Source: Arcuatula senhousia
Lineage: Eukaryota; Mollusca; Bivalvia; Mytilida; Mytilidae
Direction: 5' to 3'
Assembly (NCBI GenBank): GCA_963971305.1
Contig: OZ020309.1
Coordinates: forward strand, 4,581,001-4,645,000
DNA: 64,000 bases
The translations under genes and the position numbers were made by a program. Below, piece after piece: positions 36,100 to 47,430 of the stretch. The notes beneath the pieces were generated by a model. It ran no database searches, had not been told where the DNA came from, and worked only from the letters and a program-made list of their open reading frames with translations. Position 1 is the stretch's first letter, and each line of letters opens with the position of its first letter.

Positions 36100-38372
36100 T
36101 AGTGTAGAACAAGAAAACGAATATTTTAAGCAATAAATACATGTATCAACAACAAGCATCAATTTTAGTTAATCTATCAGAAATTGATAATTTACTTAAA
36201 GTGAAAGAAAATGACAAGATTATTTATGAGTTAGACAAAAGAATAACAGATAAAGAAATTTCTGTTGCCATATCCAAATTAAAACTTGGCAAGGCCTGTG
36301 GCCCAGATCTTATATCAAATGAGATGCTCAAGAACAGTTAATTTTTTTTAATTCCTTGTTTAAATATAGTTTTTAATACATGTCTAACAAACAGTGTATA
36401 TCCAAGAATATGGGCTGATGGTTATATTTCTCCTATTTATAAAGCTGATGATCCCAATGACCCCTCAAATTATAGAGGAATCACCATCTCCAGTTGTGTT
36501 GGTAAATTGTTTAATAATATTCTGAATAATGGATTAGATGATTTTTAAATAAACATGACCTTATTCATAAATCTCAAATAGGATTCACTAAAAATGCTCG
36601 AACTGCTGACCATGTATTTATATTAAAAACTCTCATCGATAAGTATTGTAGTACAAATAATGGTAGATTGTATATGTGTTTTGTGGATTTTCACAAAGCA
36701 TTTGATAGTGTAGTTCATTCTGGTATGAGACTTAAATTGCTTGATATGAATATTGGTACTCTGTTTTATAATATGTATAAAAACTCAAATGCATGTATTA
36801 AGATTGGAAATTCTCACACTGAACCCATTAAAATTAATTTAGGAGTTAGGCAAGGAGATAATCTGAGCCCCTCACTTTTTAAAATATTTCTAAATGATCT
36901 TCCATCATTCCTAACTGGATGTCAAGACACTGTGTCTTTACAGTCTGAACATGTAGACTGCTTGATGTATGCTGATGATATTGTTTTGATTTCATACTCA
37001 TCCGAAGGACTGCAACAAAGGCTGCATAAATTGGAAAAATTTTGTTCAGATTTGTGTTTAGGAGTAAATATTAAAAAAACCAAAGTTGTTATCTTTAACA
37101 AGGCTGGCAGAAAAATCAATATAAAGTTGACATACCAACAAAAGGTATTAGATTGTGTTTCTTCCTACAAGTACTTAGGTACTCATTTCACGGCATCAGG
37201 AAGTTTCTATGTCTCAAAAACCGAACTATATCAAATAGCTTTAAAAGCCTTTTTTAAGTTAAAAAAAGATTTTATATGTATGAATCCATCTGTTAAGACA
37301 AGTATGCATATCTTTGATCATACTTTAAAACCTATTATTTTATATAATGCAGAAATTTGGGGTAGTTATAATGTTTCATTTAAAAAACTAAAGAATAATG
37401 ATTTTGACCCTGATAATTTTTTTAAATCCCTACAGTGTGAGAAGCTTCATCTTAAATTTTCAAAAAGCATTTTGGGTGTTCATAAAAGAAGTGTTAATTT
37501 TGCAGTTTTATCAGAACTTGGTAGATACCCACTGCATTATGATATTTTAAAATGTTTGATTAGATATTGGTTCAGGTTGGAGAATCTTGATTCTTTCCCA
37601 TTACTTAAAGATGCATATGCCTGCTGCAAAACTATACATGATAACAACAAATTGTCTTGGTACTCTCTTGTTAAAAAAGCATTAGACTATTTAAATATAA
37701 ATTTAGAAAGTAAAAATTATGGACCATATACATTTAAGAACTTTTTAAAAAAGAAAATTCAGATAAAATATTCAGCTGAATGGTATAAATCACAGAATAA
37801 ATTAAAAGATGGTAAACTACAAACTTTTTTAAAAATTAAAAACAATTTTGGTTTTGAAAATTATTTACAAGAAACAAAGAAATTTGAAATAAGAAAAGGT
37901 ATTTGTAAACTTAGAATATCTTCACATAAATTAATGATTGAAGTTGGTAGACATAACAATATTCCTAGAACAGAACGTTATTGCAAAAAATGCAATACGG
38001 GTGAAATTGAAGATGAAATTCATTTTTTAATTGATTGTAACCATTTTCAGCAGGAAAGAGAAATTTTATTTTCATTTATTGAGAAAGAAAATAAAATTTT
38101 TTAAAATCTAAACTCTGAACAAAAACTTATTTTTTTATTTACTTCTGAAGATTCAATGGTGTTAAATGCAGTGGGTGAATTTATTTCTAAATACTTATAA
38201 ATTTATATAGAATCATCATGAATATTATGAAATCTGTCTTGCTACTCTGATATGTGATTGTAACTCTTTAATTATTGTTCTTTTCTCTTTAAATGTTATA
38301 TGTATTCTCATGCTGCCCCTTGTTGGGCCCTTGATTGAAAAATAAAATATGTTCTATGTTCTATGTTCTATA
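36100..38372 (+). pseudogene. 5'-truncated LINE (non-LTR retrotransposon) polymerase
   Basis: It begins in the linker before the RT (ISKLKLGKACGPDLISNEML, 36141-36341). A T-run frameshift near 36345 and a stop near 36548 interrupt the finger region (IYKADDPNDPSNYRGITISS). The RT then continues in one frame, 36668-38104: FVDFHKAFDSV (motif A), VRQGDNLSPSLF (motif B), LMYADDIVLIS (catalytic motif C, about residue 100). A C-terminal CxxC...HxxxxC knuckle lies at about residues 437-457. No endonuclease domain remains. The 3' end is a tail of TGTTCTA repeats. It is related to the copies at 16864-17780 and 51930-58150. Confidence 0.85.
36668..38104 (+). CDS. LINE reverse transcriptase, C-terminal ORF fragment (478 aa)
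   Basis: The largest intact frame of the element. It holds the RT palm with YADD, a thumb/connection region with GRYPLHYDILKCLIRYWFRL, and the terminal zinc knuckle. It is not a host gene; the first ATG is internal to the RT. Confidence 0.8.
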   Translation: MYMCFVDFHKAFDSVVHSGMRLKLLDMNIGTLFYNMYKNSNACIKIGNSHTEPIKINLGVRQGDNLSPSLFKIFLNDLPSFLTGCQDTVSLQSEHVDCLMYADDIVLISYSSEGLQQRLHKLEKFCSDLCLGVNIKKTKVVIFNKAGRKINIKLTYQQKVLDCVSSYKYLGTHFTASGSFYVSKTELYQIALKAFFKLKKDFICMNPSVKTSMHIFDHTLKPIILYNAEIWGSYNVSFKKLKNNDFDPDNFFKSLQCEKLHLKFSKSILGVHKRSVNFAVLSELGRYPLHYDILKCLIRYWFRLENLDSFPLLKDAYACCKTIHDNNKLSWYSLVKKALDYLNINLESKNYGPYTFKNFLKKKIQIKYSAEWYKSQNKLKDGKLQTFLKIKNNFGFENYLQETKKFEIRKGICKLRISSHKLMIEVGRHNNIPRTERYCKKCNTGEIEDEIHFLIDCNHFQQEREILFSFIEKENKIF

Positions 38373-38878
38373 TTGATGCACGAAAAGGGGCGATCTAACC
38401 CAAACAGCAATCATTATAATCATGATAATCATTACTTTCCCCCACATCATTTTTTCTTTCGATGAGTTATTTTAATACGTATAAAAGCTTGTAGGACTGG
38501 ACTGTAGGACTGTGACGTCAATTTCTAATGACCAATCAGATGTGTTGTTTCATGGGGGTATTCTCCAATTTGAAAATTAGAGAAGAGTAAAGGTCAATAA
38601 ATGAAATGTTGATGGAATGACAATAACGAAATAATGAGAAACATTTTAAAAGTGTAAGCCCCATTTACATGCACAGTTTTACATACGTGTGCATTTTTAC
38701 ATACGTATGTAATTTTACACATGCGAGTGAGCTGCTCCAATTATAAAGAAGGGAGGCAGTAACCTTCTTCTATCTCGTGGAGGTTCTAAGCAGAACTCGG
38801 AAGACCACCAACAGTTTTTTAACAACTAAAACCGGTGCAGAACAATGTATATTGAAACTGTTGTAAATTTATTTCCAG
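38373..38878. other. Non-coding flank between LINE and hydroxylase exon
   Basis: I searched for the preceding hydroxylase exon here and found none. ACATACGTGTGCATTTTTAC and similar words form a small imperfect repeat near 38675-38720. Confidence 0.4.
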
Positions 38879-38929
38879 TGGCCAACCTATTCCCAGAGTA
38901 ATGTATACACAAGAAGAAATAACCACATG
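38879..38929 (+). pseudogene. Aromatic amino acid hydroxylase exon (internal)
   Basis: A 51-bp exon between acceptor ATTTCCAG and donor GTAAGA. It reads T-GQPIPRVMYTQEEITT-TG, the hallmark start of the catalytic domain of phenylalanine, tyrosine and tryptophan hydroxylases. The acceptor falls on the third base of the codon preceding GQPIP, where from memory human PAH exon 6 begins. The donor splits the conserved Trp codon. The iron-binding core (HELLGH, WFTVEFGL) that should follow is absent from the 2.4 kb before the terminal exon, and no preceding exon was found in the 500 bp upstream. Listed as a relic or incomplete gene. Confidence 0.7.
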
Positions 38930-39579
38930 GTAAGATTTTACTTATGATAACTACTATTTCAATAAAGCATACATTTAAAAGAACCTTCTATTTTTTCAGG
39001 TTAAACAAATAATGAAAATCACACTTTATGAAGAATATAGCGTAAAACCTCTGAAGAAACTGCAGAAAAAATGCAGTGTAAAAAAAAAACGACAAAATAA
39101 TTATGAAATGAAACACTGGTTCCTTTTTCGATGTGAACTGGGTCAGGTATTTTGTACTTGACCATTTAATCTCTCAAAGAATACTTGGGTATCGTGCTAT
39201 CGTAAAATTGCTTTTTGTCATGAAATTCTATTGATTATTTCTATTTAGTAAGATAACAAAATTGTTCATTTTCATATTTCATGTATTTATGATTTAATAT
39301 GTTAAAGACATAAGAATCCCGTTTGACTAAAAAGCCTTCAAGTTGTTTAATTGGACACAAAAATTTCCTTCTCTTAAAAAAAACACACCGTACATGCCGT
39401 ACCGGGGTTGTTTTTATTTCATTCAAAGTGTTGTTAATTTCGATCCCGGATATACAAACAATTTGAGAAGTAGAATATAAATTCGATGTTTTTTAGCAAA
39501 GGTCACGTGAAAAGCGGTTGACCCGAAAAGGTATTATATATGCGGAAAGTCTCAATCGGGACGTCTTACAGGGGTTATT

Positions 39580-40262
39580 GCCCTTCGATAGTCAATACTA
39601 GTGTTTTTTTCATGTTTTGCCCTACAGAATGAAAACTATTGCAGCGAGAGAAAAGCTGTTGCTTAAACCTTCAGCTCATTGAGCTCTACAAATCTCTCCA
39701 TTTGGTCCGTGATGTCCTATGACCCCTTATTGGGTTTTTATGACCCAATAAACTTTTAAAATAGCGGTTTTTTTCATTTTTTTTTTATATAGAATGAAAA
39801 GTATTGCAGATGGATAAAAACTGTTGCCTGTTTTAACCTGCAGCTCTTTAAGCTCTAAAAAAATGTCATTAGGTCGAAGATAAAAGATGATCCCCTTGTA
39901 GGTTTTTTTACCCTTTAAAGGTAAAAATTAGCGTTTTTTTTAATGTATTTGTCCTATAGAATGAAAACAAATTGCAAATAGAGAAAAGATGGTGATTGCT
40001 TTTATCTTCAGCTCATTGGGCTCTACAAAAGTCTCCATTGGGTCGAAGATGTCAGATTGTCCCTTTTAGAGGTTATGGCCCTTTAAATGTCAAAATAGTG
40101 TCCTATAACATGGAAACTATGTAAGATAGAGAAAAGCCGTTGTTTGCTTCAGCCTTCAGCCAATTAAACTCTACAAAAGTTTCATTATGTCAATGATTGC
40201 AGATGATTATGGGTCATGGCCCTCTTAGTGTAAAAATTGCGATGTTTTTCCTGTTTTTTTTT
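39580..40262. repeat. Tandem array, about 180-bp units
   Basis: About four units share CCTATAGAATGAAAAC, GATAGAGAAAAG, CTCTACAAAAGTCTCCATTG and CAGATGA-CCC text. Same family as 28010-28800. It occupies the intron position between the two hydroxylase exons. Confidence 0.65.
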
Positions 40263-40273
40263 TACCCTAAGAA

Positions 40274-40677
40274 TTAAGTACCAATTTTTATAAGAACCAT
40301 GCAAAAACCGATTCATGGGTGGAAAGCCTACACCACTTTATTTTTGATATGTTACTCCTACTAGCACCCTGATTCATTATTTTGTACTCTTTTTCCAAAC
40401 AAGCGTTGATCCTGAGAGAAAAAAAAATATATAGAATGCATTGGAAAATTGTAAGAAAGGGAGATAACTCTGTAAAATGTCAATAATTTCAATAGAAACC
40501 ATTGTAACAAAATGGCAAGATTTCTCCCAGGACCAGACAGTTATGAGCAAATTGTTATTTATTTCTTATTTTGTATACTTTGAACTATCTTTTGTTAAAA
40601 ATAAACCACTGTAGCCTTTTTATCGATGAATCACTTTTCTTCAATTTTGCATGATTCTTAGGTGGACTACTACTTAA
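40274..40677. mobile_element. 404-bp TIR MITE, copy 1
   Basis: The ends are TTAAGTACCA and TACTTAA, with inner inverted AATCATGCAAAA-like text. The same 404-bp element lies inverted at 58588-58991, just after gene B's stop codon. It has no coding capacity; frames at both loci are incidental. Confidence 0.75.
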
Positions 40678-40689
40678 AACAATAGCATG

Positions 40690-40850
40690 TAAAGAAAAGC
40701 TGTTGCTTGCTTGTCAGCTTGTTTTGCTCTACAAAAGTCTAATCTGGTGGAGGTTGTCAGATGACCCGTTATAGGGGTAATAGCTCATAGGAGAAACTCT
40801 TCAAGTTCAAGGACTAGTTGAGCGATTCAGGCTCCTAGGAACCTCTGTTT
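40690..40850. repeat. Single unit of the 180-bp repeat family
   Basis: AAGAAAAGCTGTTGCTTGC, CTCTACAAAAGTCT and GTCAGATGACCCG identify it. The remaining 40851-41373 looks like plain intronic DNA with a polypyrimidine-rich run into the next acceptor. Confidence 0.5.
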
Positions 40851-41373
40851 GATAAAACATTTTGGATGAAGAGTAAAAACAAAATTTCCAAACAGGGATT
40901 ATCAATTTCAAATGACCAAGACTAAAAGACAATGGATTGCAATGTCATTCTGGGGCAATGAAAACCGCACTGTCAGGATATAGTACTTGCATATCAATAG
41001 AAAAATTTTTTACCCCTTTGTGGACGGCCACGTAGTGCACCACTTTAGCTAAATTTTCTCTCCCCTTTTCCGATTCTTCACAATTTACAGTTTCTTTGTA
41101 TCCCACCCCATCCCCACATTTCTCATCATCATTTCATGTTCATTTTATCATCCATTTATGTTCATCGCCTTTCAATGACTTATATATAACGTTGTAAGGT
41201 TGTGAAAACAACAACTCACTCACTCATTCACTCAGTCACTATCCTTTTTGGTATATATTCCTACCAACTGTTGATAGCTTTTTATATATTTAGCTATTTT
41301 TTATCTTTTTCTCCTCTGAACTTCTTATATATTTAATAATTTTTATCCATATTTCCGTTTTTGTATTTTTCAG

Positions 41374-41536
41374 ACGATATGCTTCATCTATCAAGCGACA
41401 GTGTGAGGTGCGATTTGATCCCTACACACAGACAATACAGGAACTAAGCGATGTCCAGTCCCTACAATATCTTAATCTCTCCCTTAGAAATGAAGTTGAT
41501 TCCTTACAAAGAGTTGTTAAAGGAATGGTAGTTTAG
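41374..41536 (+). pseudogene. Aromatic amino acid hydroxylase terminal exon
   Basis: After acceptor TATTTTTCAG, one base completes a codon and 53 codons follow to TAG (41534-41536). The peptide contains YASSIKRQCEVRFDPYTQTI, matching the extreme C-terminus of the hydroxylase family (pattern xFAxxIxRPFxVRxDPYTxxI) and then a helix like the family's tetramerisation tail (LRNEVDSLQRVV). The acceptor phase equals that of human PAH exon 12 as I remember it. YAS before the Arg is more like tyrosine hydroxylase. Pro and Phe of the RPF motif are replaced by QC. Spliced straight to 38929 it would create TGA, so the missing core exons are essential. AATAAA at about 41670 could be its polyadenylation signal. 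Confidence 0.75.
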
Positions 41537-41814
41537 GCGGGAAAATCATCCGGAAATACAGATGAGCTTACCAAAGGGGCAAAACCATTGATGGAATGTG
41601 CTTGCGAGTAATACAATTAATACAGAGTCTATTGAAATGTAAATTTAGATTGACATTTAGGTTTAGACTAATAAAAAGAATGGGTATTAGATGATATTTT
41701 TGTTAATATTGTACAGAATGATAAAATGCAAGCATATTTAGTTCACGAGATGTGTTTTCCCTCTTTTAAGAAGGGTTTGCAATTAAAAATGAGATATTCA
41801 TCTTCTTCTTCCCG

Positions 41815-42145
41815 GTTAAGAGTCGTCCTCAGGCTTGAGTGTAATTGACTCTGGGTTAGACAGACAGGAGGCTCCAGCCAAGATTTGACAAGAGCCAAAG
41901 TAAGATCCAAATGGAGTATTTACACTTAAAAACAAGATAAAAACAATAGTAGTCGGTCTGTCTATCCAAGGTAAGCTGGGGTCCAGGGGATGGTGTTCAA
42001 CCTGGACCTGAAGTCCTCTACTGTACCGGACTCCACTACAGCCTGTGGTAACTTGTTCCATTCTCGGGTTGTTCTAGGGAAGAAGGAATGGTAGTAAACA
42101 TCCCGCTGGGCTCTGGTTTGCCTGAGTTTATGGGCTCCTCTAGTT
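41815..42145 (-). pseudogene. 3' end of a second LINE type
   Basis: On the minus strand, 42144-41962 reads RGAHKLRQTRAQRDVYYHS, then FFPRTTREWNKLPQAVVES and ends with PWTPAYLG and a stop. The FFPRTxREWNxLP pattern is the standard C-terminus of many jockey/CR1/RTE-type LINE polymerases. It is unrelated to the zinc-knuckle LINE in this window. 3' UTR-like sequence continues to about 41815. Confidence 0.8.
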
Positions 42146-42794
42146 AATAATAATAAATTACAAAAAAAATGTGTCCCTTTTCAACTAAACGGTCATGTTT
42201 TGGTATCGCAAGTTTTCGCTCCTCGAAAGATTCAACAATAACTACAACAAAAACACATAAAAGATGTTTGATGAAGGATTGGATAGCATGTCATGATGGC
42301 GGAAGTTTGAATAAACACCATGAACAAAATCGCAATCTTGTTGTAAAAGATAACCGTTTGTTAAAAAATCACGAACAAGTTTTAGAATTTTCTTTATAGA
42401 TGATAAGCCGTTAAAAAGCAAAATTTAAAAATAGATGTGAACTGTTAAAAACATAACAAAGCTTTATTGACAAATTGATTTTGAGGCCAAGACAGAGTTC
42501 TTATTCGACCTCACATGTCATGGTTTTTTTTGTGTTCAGTTTACTCATGGACGTTTGATATTTGCCAATTTTGTGTAACCTTTGGTATCTACGTACCGAT
42601 TACCAAAGTTTTGGGATGGATCTTATCTTCCCGTCTGTCCGGCTGCTCATGTTTCCCGTAAACTCAACTCCTCTAAATCCGCTTGATGAATTTTGATGTA
42701 AATTTTAATGAAGTTGGTACATATAATGCCAGGGAGATCTGCATGAAGGGGTCTCATTGTTCTCGAATATAGTTTAGAGCAGAGAATAGGACTT
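42146..42794. other. Non-coding; one unassigned frame
   Basis: A 76-codon + frame at 42169-42399 (MCPFSTKRSCFGIASF...) is followed by repeat-like DNA (CTTCCCGTCTGTCCGGCTGC, ATTTTAATGAAGTTGGTACA). I do not recognise the frame. Confidence 0.35.
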
Positions 42795-43150
42795 CTTCCT
42801 TCGTTATCAGCCACTGGTAGAAAAATTCAAAAATTCAGTTGAACGTTTTGGTTAGTGATAGTTTTGATTAGTGTTTTGTTGATTGTTGTACTGAGATCCC
42901 TATTATGTCTTCACAACCGTGTTGCGGTATGTTTTACTACCGGTCCATAAGATCGCAATAGAAGAGAGAGGTTTTGCGGGCCATAAAACCTGGTTTAACC
43001 CACCATTTCATTTAAAATGCCTGTACCAAGTCAGGACTATTGCGATCTATCACTATTCCGGTGTGTCTTCCATGTTTTGTCTTTTCTCTTGGACACTGAG
43101 ATTGATCCTCCAAGTTTGGTAATTTTGTTATTTTTTACCTTTATTTACTA
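42795..43150 (+). mobile_element. PLE-B C-terminal scrap and 3' tail
   Basis: It starts in TCGTTATCAGCCACTGG, which codes for the VISHW end in better copies, then GTTGTACTGAGAT and the full tail hallmark. It is followed closely by a PLE-A tail. Confidence 0.8.
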
Positions 43151-43224
43151 CATTATTTTGTCATATAAAGATAAAAAAGAGTTACCTTTTGTGAACACGC
43201 TCACAGTATTCTTTGTTTTGTTAT

Positions 43225-43375
43225 TACCCTACTTATGCTGTTCATATCCTTCCGTTCAGTTGATTTCCTTGGTGCTGTTTTTGTTCGTGTTTACCAGTTT
43301 CGTCGTTGCCCTTTCGGACTTTTGACACCCGAATGCCCAATTGGTGCGTCTTTGCTTCTTACCATGACCTGACAA
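43225..43375 (+). mobile_element. PLE-A 3' tail
   Basis: TTTTTGTTCGTGTTTACCAG, GCCCTTTCGGACTTTTGACA and AATGCCCAATTGGTGC mark the distal tail of PLE-A. Confidence 0.7.
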
Positions 43376-43382
43376 ATGTTTC

Positions 43383-43432
43383 GAAGGATATCACTGATGA
43401 GTCTTGAAGAACAAAATATGCGTCATACACAG
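43383..43432 (+). ncRNA. Degenerate hammerhead-ribozyme-like motif
   Basis: ACTGATGAGTCTTGAAGAAC is followed by AAAATATGCG, which resembles the hammerhead core CUGAUGA - stem II - GAAA with one change in the GAAA box (AAAA here). It directly follows a PLE-A tail. PLEs of several animals are known to carry hammerhead motifs. Stem III is not convincing, so at best this is a relic. Confidence 0.3.
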
Positions 43433-43639
43433 TTAATCAATTAATATGATAGATGGACATTAATCTGAAATGTGTGTACATATTCCAAAACCTACTTTCA
43501 CCAACGACATTTTCAAATCTAGGATATTTGTTTTAATTTTATATTATAATATACTGTTAAATTTGTAAAAGAGGAATACGGCAAAAGAGCGATTATTCAT
43601 TTCTATAACATGGAAAGTAACAAACCTAAATGTGTATAT

Positions 43640-43880
43640 TTAGTAACAAAATTAACTGACTTGGATGACCAAGAAGTAAAGACAAACAAAACAAATACAT
43701 ACCTGATAAATTCAAAACCACAATGGTCCTGACTTGGTATATCAAATCTTAACAAATACAGATTAGACTAGGTTTTCTGGCTCCAAACCTTCCCCTCTAT
43801 GGTGATCTTATATATCAACTTTGAAGTAGCATAAAACAATACATCTGTGAGAAACATTGGGGATAATGAGGTGATCATTA
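43640..43880 (-). mobile_element. Diverged PLE-B 3' tail
   Basis: CACAATGGTCCTGACTTGG and CTAGGTTTTCTGGCTCCAAA in reverse identify the family. It is older than the 54050 subfamily. Confidence 0.7.
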
Positions 43881-44017
43881 AAATTTATATAAAACAGCCA
43901 GGAATTAATTCCTAATATTTTTCTACCAATAGCTTACATCAATAGAACATTTTTGATCTGTATAAACAGCTGCTCAAAGAAACAACGGTGTTCGGCATAA
44001 AGCTCTTGCAAATTGTA

Positions 44018-44275
44018 TGCTTATGTTTGTATTTAGTAGAATTTATGTTAATTGTTTTTTTTGTCAAGAAGAGGGTCTTTCAATGCACTTTGGATTGGGC
44101 TTGAATCATATGTATTTTATTTTCAATCCAGGGGCCAATTGAAAAACAGCGAGCAGCGACCGCTGGTCACATTGAAGGCTGCTGGCTGTTTTCCATTGTG
44201 GATACTTAAAATATACGTTTATAATGTAGGTTGTGTCGCGTACACTTATTCCACATCTCATTTTCTTCTATTGTT
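44018..44275. repeat. 260-bp dispersed repeat, copy 2
   Basis: See 27284-27540; differences are a handful of substitutions and single-base indels. Its right edge is 215 bp from the start of the duplicated block. Confidence 0.75.
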
Positions 44276-45114
44276 GGATAGATATGCTACTTTCCAAGTT
44301 TGGTAAATAAAGATTGTTCTTATGTCGTATATTTTGGTACCATGATGACCAACCGATACAAATTTGAATTGTACGTCTGTGGATTATTTAAGTGGAAGAA
44401 GCATGCATTTGGACAGAGAGGACTACATCAAATTATTTGAATTCAAATAAAAACATGCAATTTTAAAAACGAAACAACAATCTGCGACACGGCCAGGACA
44501 AAGAAGAATAACTCTATCATAAATGATTATAAAGTTTATTAATCTGGAAGATCAATAATAAATTAGCTACTCCAACAATACTTTTCATTAAGATATTTGT
44601 TACATTGTAGATATTTCACATCTAAAATTAATGGTGACCCTAACGTAGATGAATTGAGAAGTGGTATTCCTCGTATTTATTTGTGCAATTTCTGTCAAAA
44701 TACCAAGTTTCAAATTATTTAATGAATGCACGTTGATGCACGCCAAATTTAAATTTTGTGTGTTTTGCTAATTGTTCTACTTTTTAAAGAATTTTTTCTG
44801 CAATTTTATTGCTAACAACGACCAAAGCGCCGTAACTCTATGCTATTTAATTTCGGGATACAGTTTAAATTCATTATGTGGAAAGGGAGAAAAAATTCGA
44901 CTGACCGTAAATGAAAAAAATCACAGGAAAAAACACAGGAAGTGAAAATTTTCATTTTTTTAACAATTCTGTACTGCATGCAATTTTAAATTTTTTAAAA
45001 TAAAAAATATATTTTCATTTGCCTTTTTATTTCTGGATTTTTCCCATCCTGCCTTTTTATTTCAAATTTCACCATAGCCCCCCATAAAAATCAAATGGTC
45101 GCTCCATTTGGAAG

Positions 45115-45530
45115 AGAGTCACTCCTGACACAAAAATTGCTTACACGGGATTATGTTCCTGTCTTCACTTGGGACATTTACTGAAAGACAAATATGGGAT
45201 TGTAATTTCTCAGATGAGTGCAGTTGTTGGTTTGTCATGGGGCTTTGTTTTTTCTTCCTTTACCGGAAGTTTTTGTTGGACACACTAAATGGACGGTTGA
45301 CAGCGCGACGGCCTGTATTATAGCAAGCAGGAATTGCTTATTCTGCCATAGTACCATAGTTTTCTCTGCTTTCTACTTCAGTTCACGTTGTTGATTGCTT
45401 CTCAGTTGTTTTTGTATTTCTGTGTTTTATGTTGTCTGTTTTTCGTCCTGTTCTCGTTGGTGTTAACTGGTTTTGCCTCTGCCCTTTCGGGCTTTTGACA
45501 ATCGGATGCCCCATTGGCACGTACCTCTGC
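45115..45530 (+). pseudogene. PLE-A remnant, uninterrupted copy
   Basis: It corresponds to 636-954 plus 2581-2700 of copy A. It carries the broken end of the coding region, the CAGATGAGTGCAGTTGTTGG segment and the 3' tail to GATGCCCCATTGGCACG. Confidence 0.75.
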
Positions 45531-46717
45531 TTCTTTAAAGGTAAAACGTATCGTTTTTCAATGTTGTTGCCCTTTGCAGATAGAGAAAACCTGTTCCTTG
45601 CTGAAACTTTTACCTGATTGAGCGTTGCAGAAGTCTCCTTTAAATTAAAGTTGTCAGATGACCTTTATAGGATACAAATGTAATAGCTCGACGTTTTAAA
45701 GTCCTACAATTAGAGAAGTTCTTAGAAAGTAATGTTTGTTTGAAATTCCTACATCTTTTGGTTTTTTTTTTCACACTAGTCTGGAATAAACATTTGGCTT
45801 TTGTCTCAGCAGTACAAACAGCCAAAATATATTGTAACAATATTTAACAGCAAGCATTATGAGAAATTCAGGGAGATAACAAGCATATGTGTCTCATAAT
45901 ATAATGGTGGCCTGTCTGAAAATTATTTTTAGAATGACACATTTTTGCTGCAATTTCTTCCTCGTTATGATTCATTAGTGATCAGTATTCCAAAACTATA
46001 TTTATCAGCTTTCACGCATTTTAAGAAGGTTGGACAGATAGGTAGATAGCTTAAAAAGCTTCCCAGTCTTCAACTTTTGTTGATGGTCATATAGTAGAAC
46101 CATATTTATAACGCTTAACGCTTGTACATGTATGTTCATTTAGGTATTTGAAAAAAAAATCGCTTAACTTTCAAAAAGGGAGTACAAGTAATCGGCCAGA
46201 TTCAAAACGTAGTATGCAAAATTTGAATGGTTTGTCTTCTCCTTGCCTCAAATTTAGACTTAACACAAACTACAGAAAAATAGCATGGGCATTTAAATAA
46301 GCTGACAGAAATTGCTTTTTGAATCTTAATCATAGGTGGATCTAGGACCGGCATACTGCCCTCCCAGGCGGATCTAAGACCGGCATACTGACCCCCCCCC
46401 CGTTTGACAAAAAAATGGTTAGGAACTGTATGAAACAATAGGTGTTAGAAGTTTTTTTTATAATTGCGCGCCCCCATTCGATAATTTCTGGATCCGCCAC
46501 AGAATATTATTTACTCATATAGAAATTTTTATTTTGATTCGCAAAGACGATGTCACGTGACATGTGATATTTTGCTGGTCAATGTGTTACCGTTGTGTCG
46601 CATGGTACGGTCACCTGCTAGTGATATTTTTTCACGTGACAAATGTTTATGCTGATCATGGGTTGAACATGTATCCTTTTAATATTCGATATAATAGAAC
46701 AGCGTCGACCCAGATGG

Positions 46718-46905
46718 TGTGTGGAAGATACAGAGGAATCAATGGAGCATCCGAAAGTCGAAAGTCGGAAAGAACAGAGACGAAACCAGTAAGCACCGAC
46801 GAGAACAGAACAAAAAAAAAAACAAACAAAGGCAACGTAAAACTTGAAATATATAGCAATAACAACGCGAGCTCAAATAGTAACGAGAGTGAACACATCT
46901 GCCAC
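46718..46905 (-). mobile_element. PLE-A 3' tail, copy B of 11145-11345
   Basis: In reverse it shows CGAAAGTCGAAAGTCGG and GACGAAACCAGTAAGCACC-like text. Frames here (46564-47018, both strands) are tail translation, not genes. Confidence 0.7.
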
Positions 46906-47348
46906 AGAAGAGGTATCCAATTCGGTAAAAAAGACACAAAAAACCCTTTGACAAGCTTATAATCTGCACGCATCTGAGACCTAGAGTACATTACCCTCGA
47001 AACATAAGGACAAGACATTGAGTGACTTTTCCTTCTAATGTTCTCGCCGGGAAAGAAGCATCTGGGTCACACACCAACTAGGAGGATAATTGTAAATGAC
47101 TTCTTTGCATTCTTGAATCTTTGAATTTTTTTTTTCTATATCTTATTAGATAATCATTTATCAGATATACTCTGTTCCAACCATAAAGGAAACAGATGGC
47201 TGATGTTTGATTATAAACATCGACCAATCGAATGACAAGACTGTTGCATATAATATATATTTGTATTTAAACTTTAAATACCGCAGCATTCCGACTCGGC
47301 AATTATTGAGATAATTGTGCTTTTAGTTGTAACTGTAAATGTAGCAAA

Positions 47349-47430
47349 ATGTTGTTTCTCAGAACAGAAACTTTGTTTGAAAAGTTTCTTTTGATTTTGA
47401 TACTTGATTGTTTTTATGAATCATTGACAG
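47349..47430 (+). CDS. Gene B exon 1: signal peptide
   Basis: Starts MLFLRTETLFEKFLLILIL and ends in GACAG before GTATGT. One codon longer than copy A because of an indel at the start. Phase-1 junction to exon 2. Confidence 0.75.

Noticed and set aside
38879..41536. Direct splicing of the two hydroxylase exons into a short protein
   Set aside because: The junction TG|A makes a stop codon and the catalytic core would be absent.
42169..42399. 76-codon + strand frame
   Set aside because: No homology recognised and it borders a LINE 3' end; kept only as unassigned DNA.
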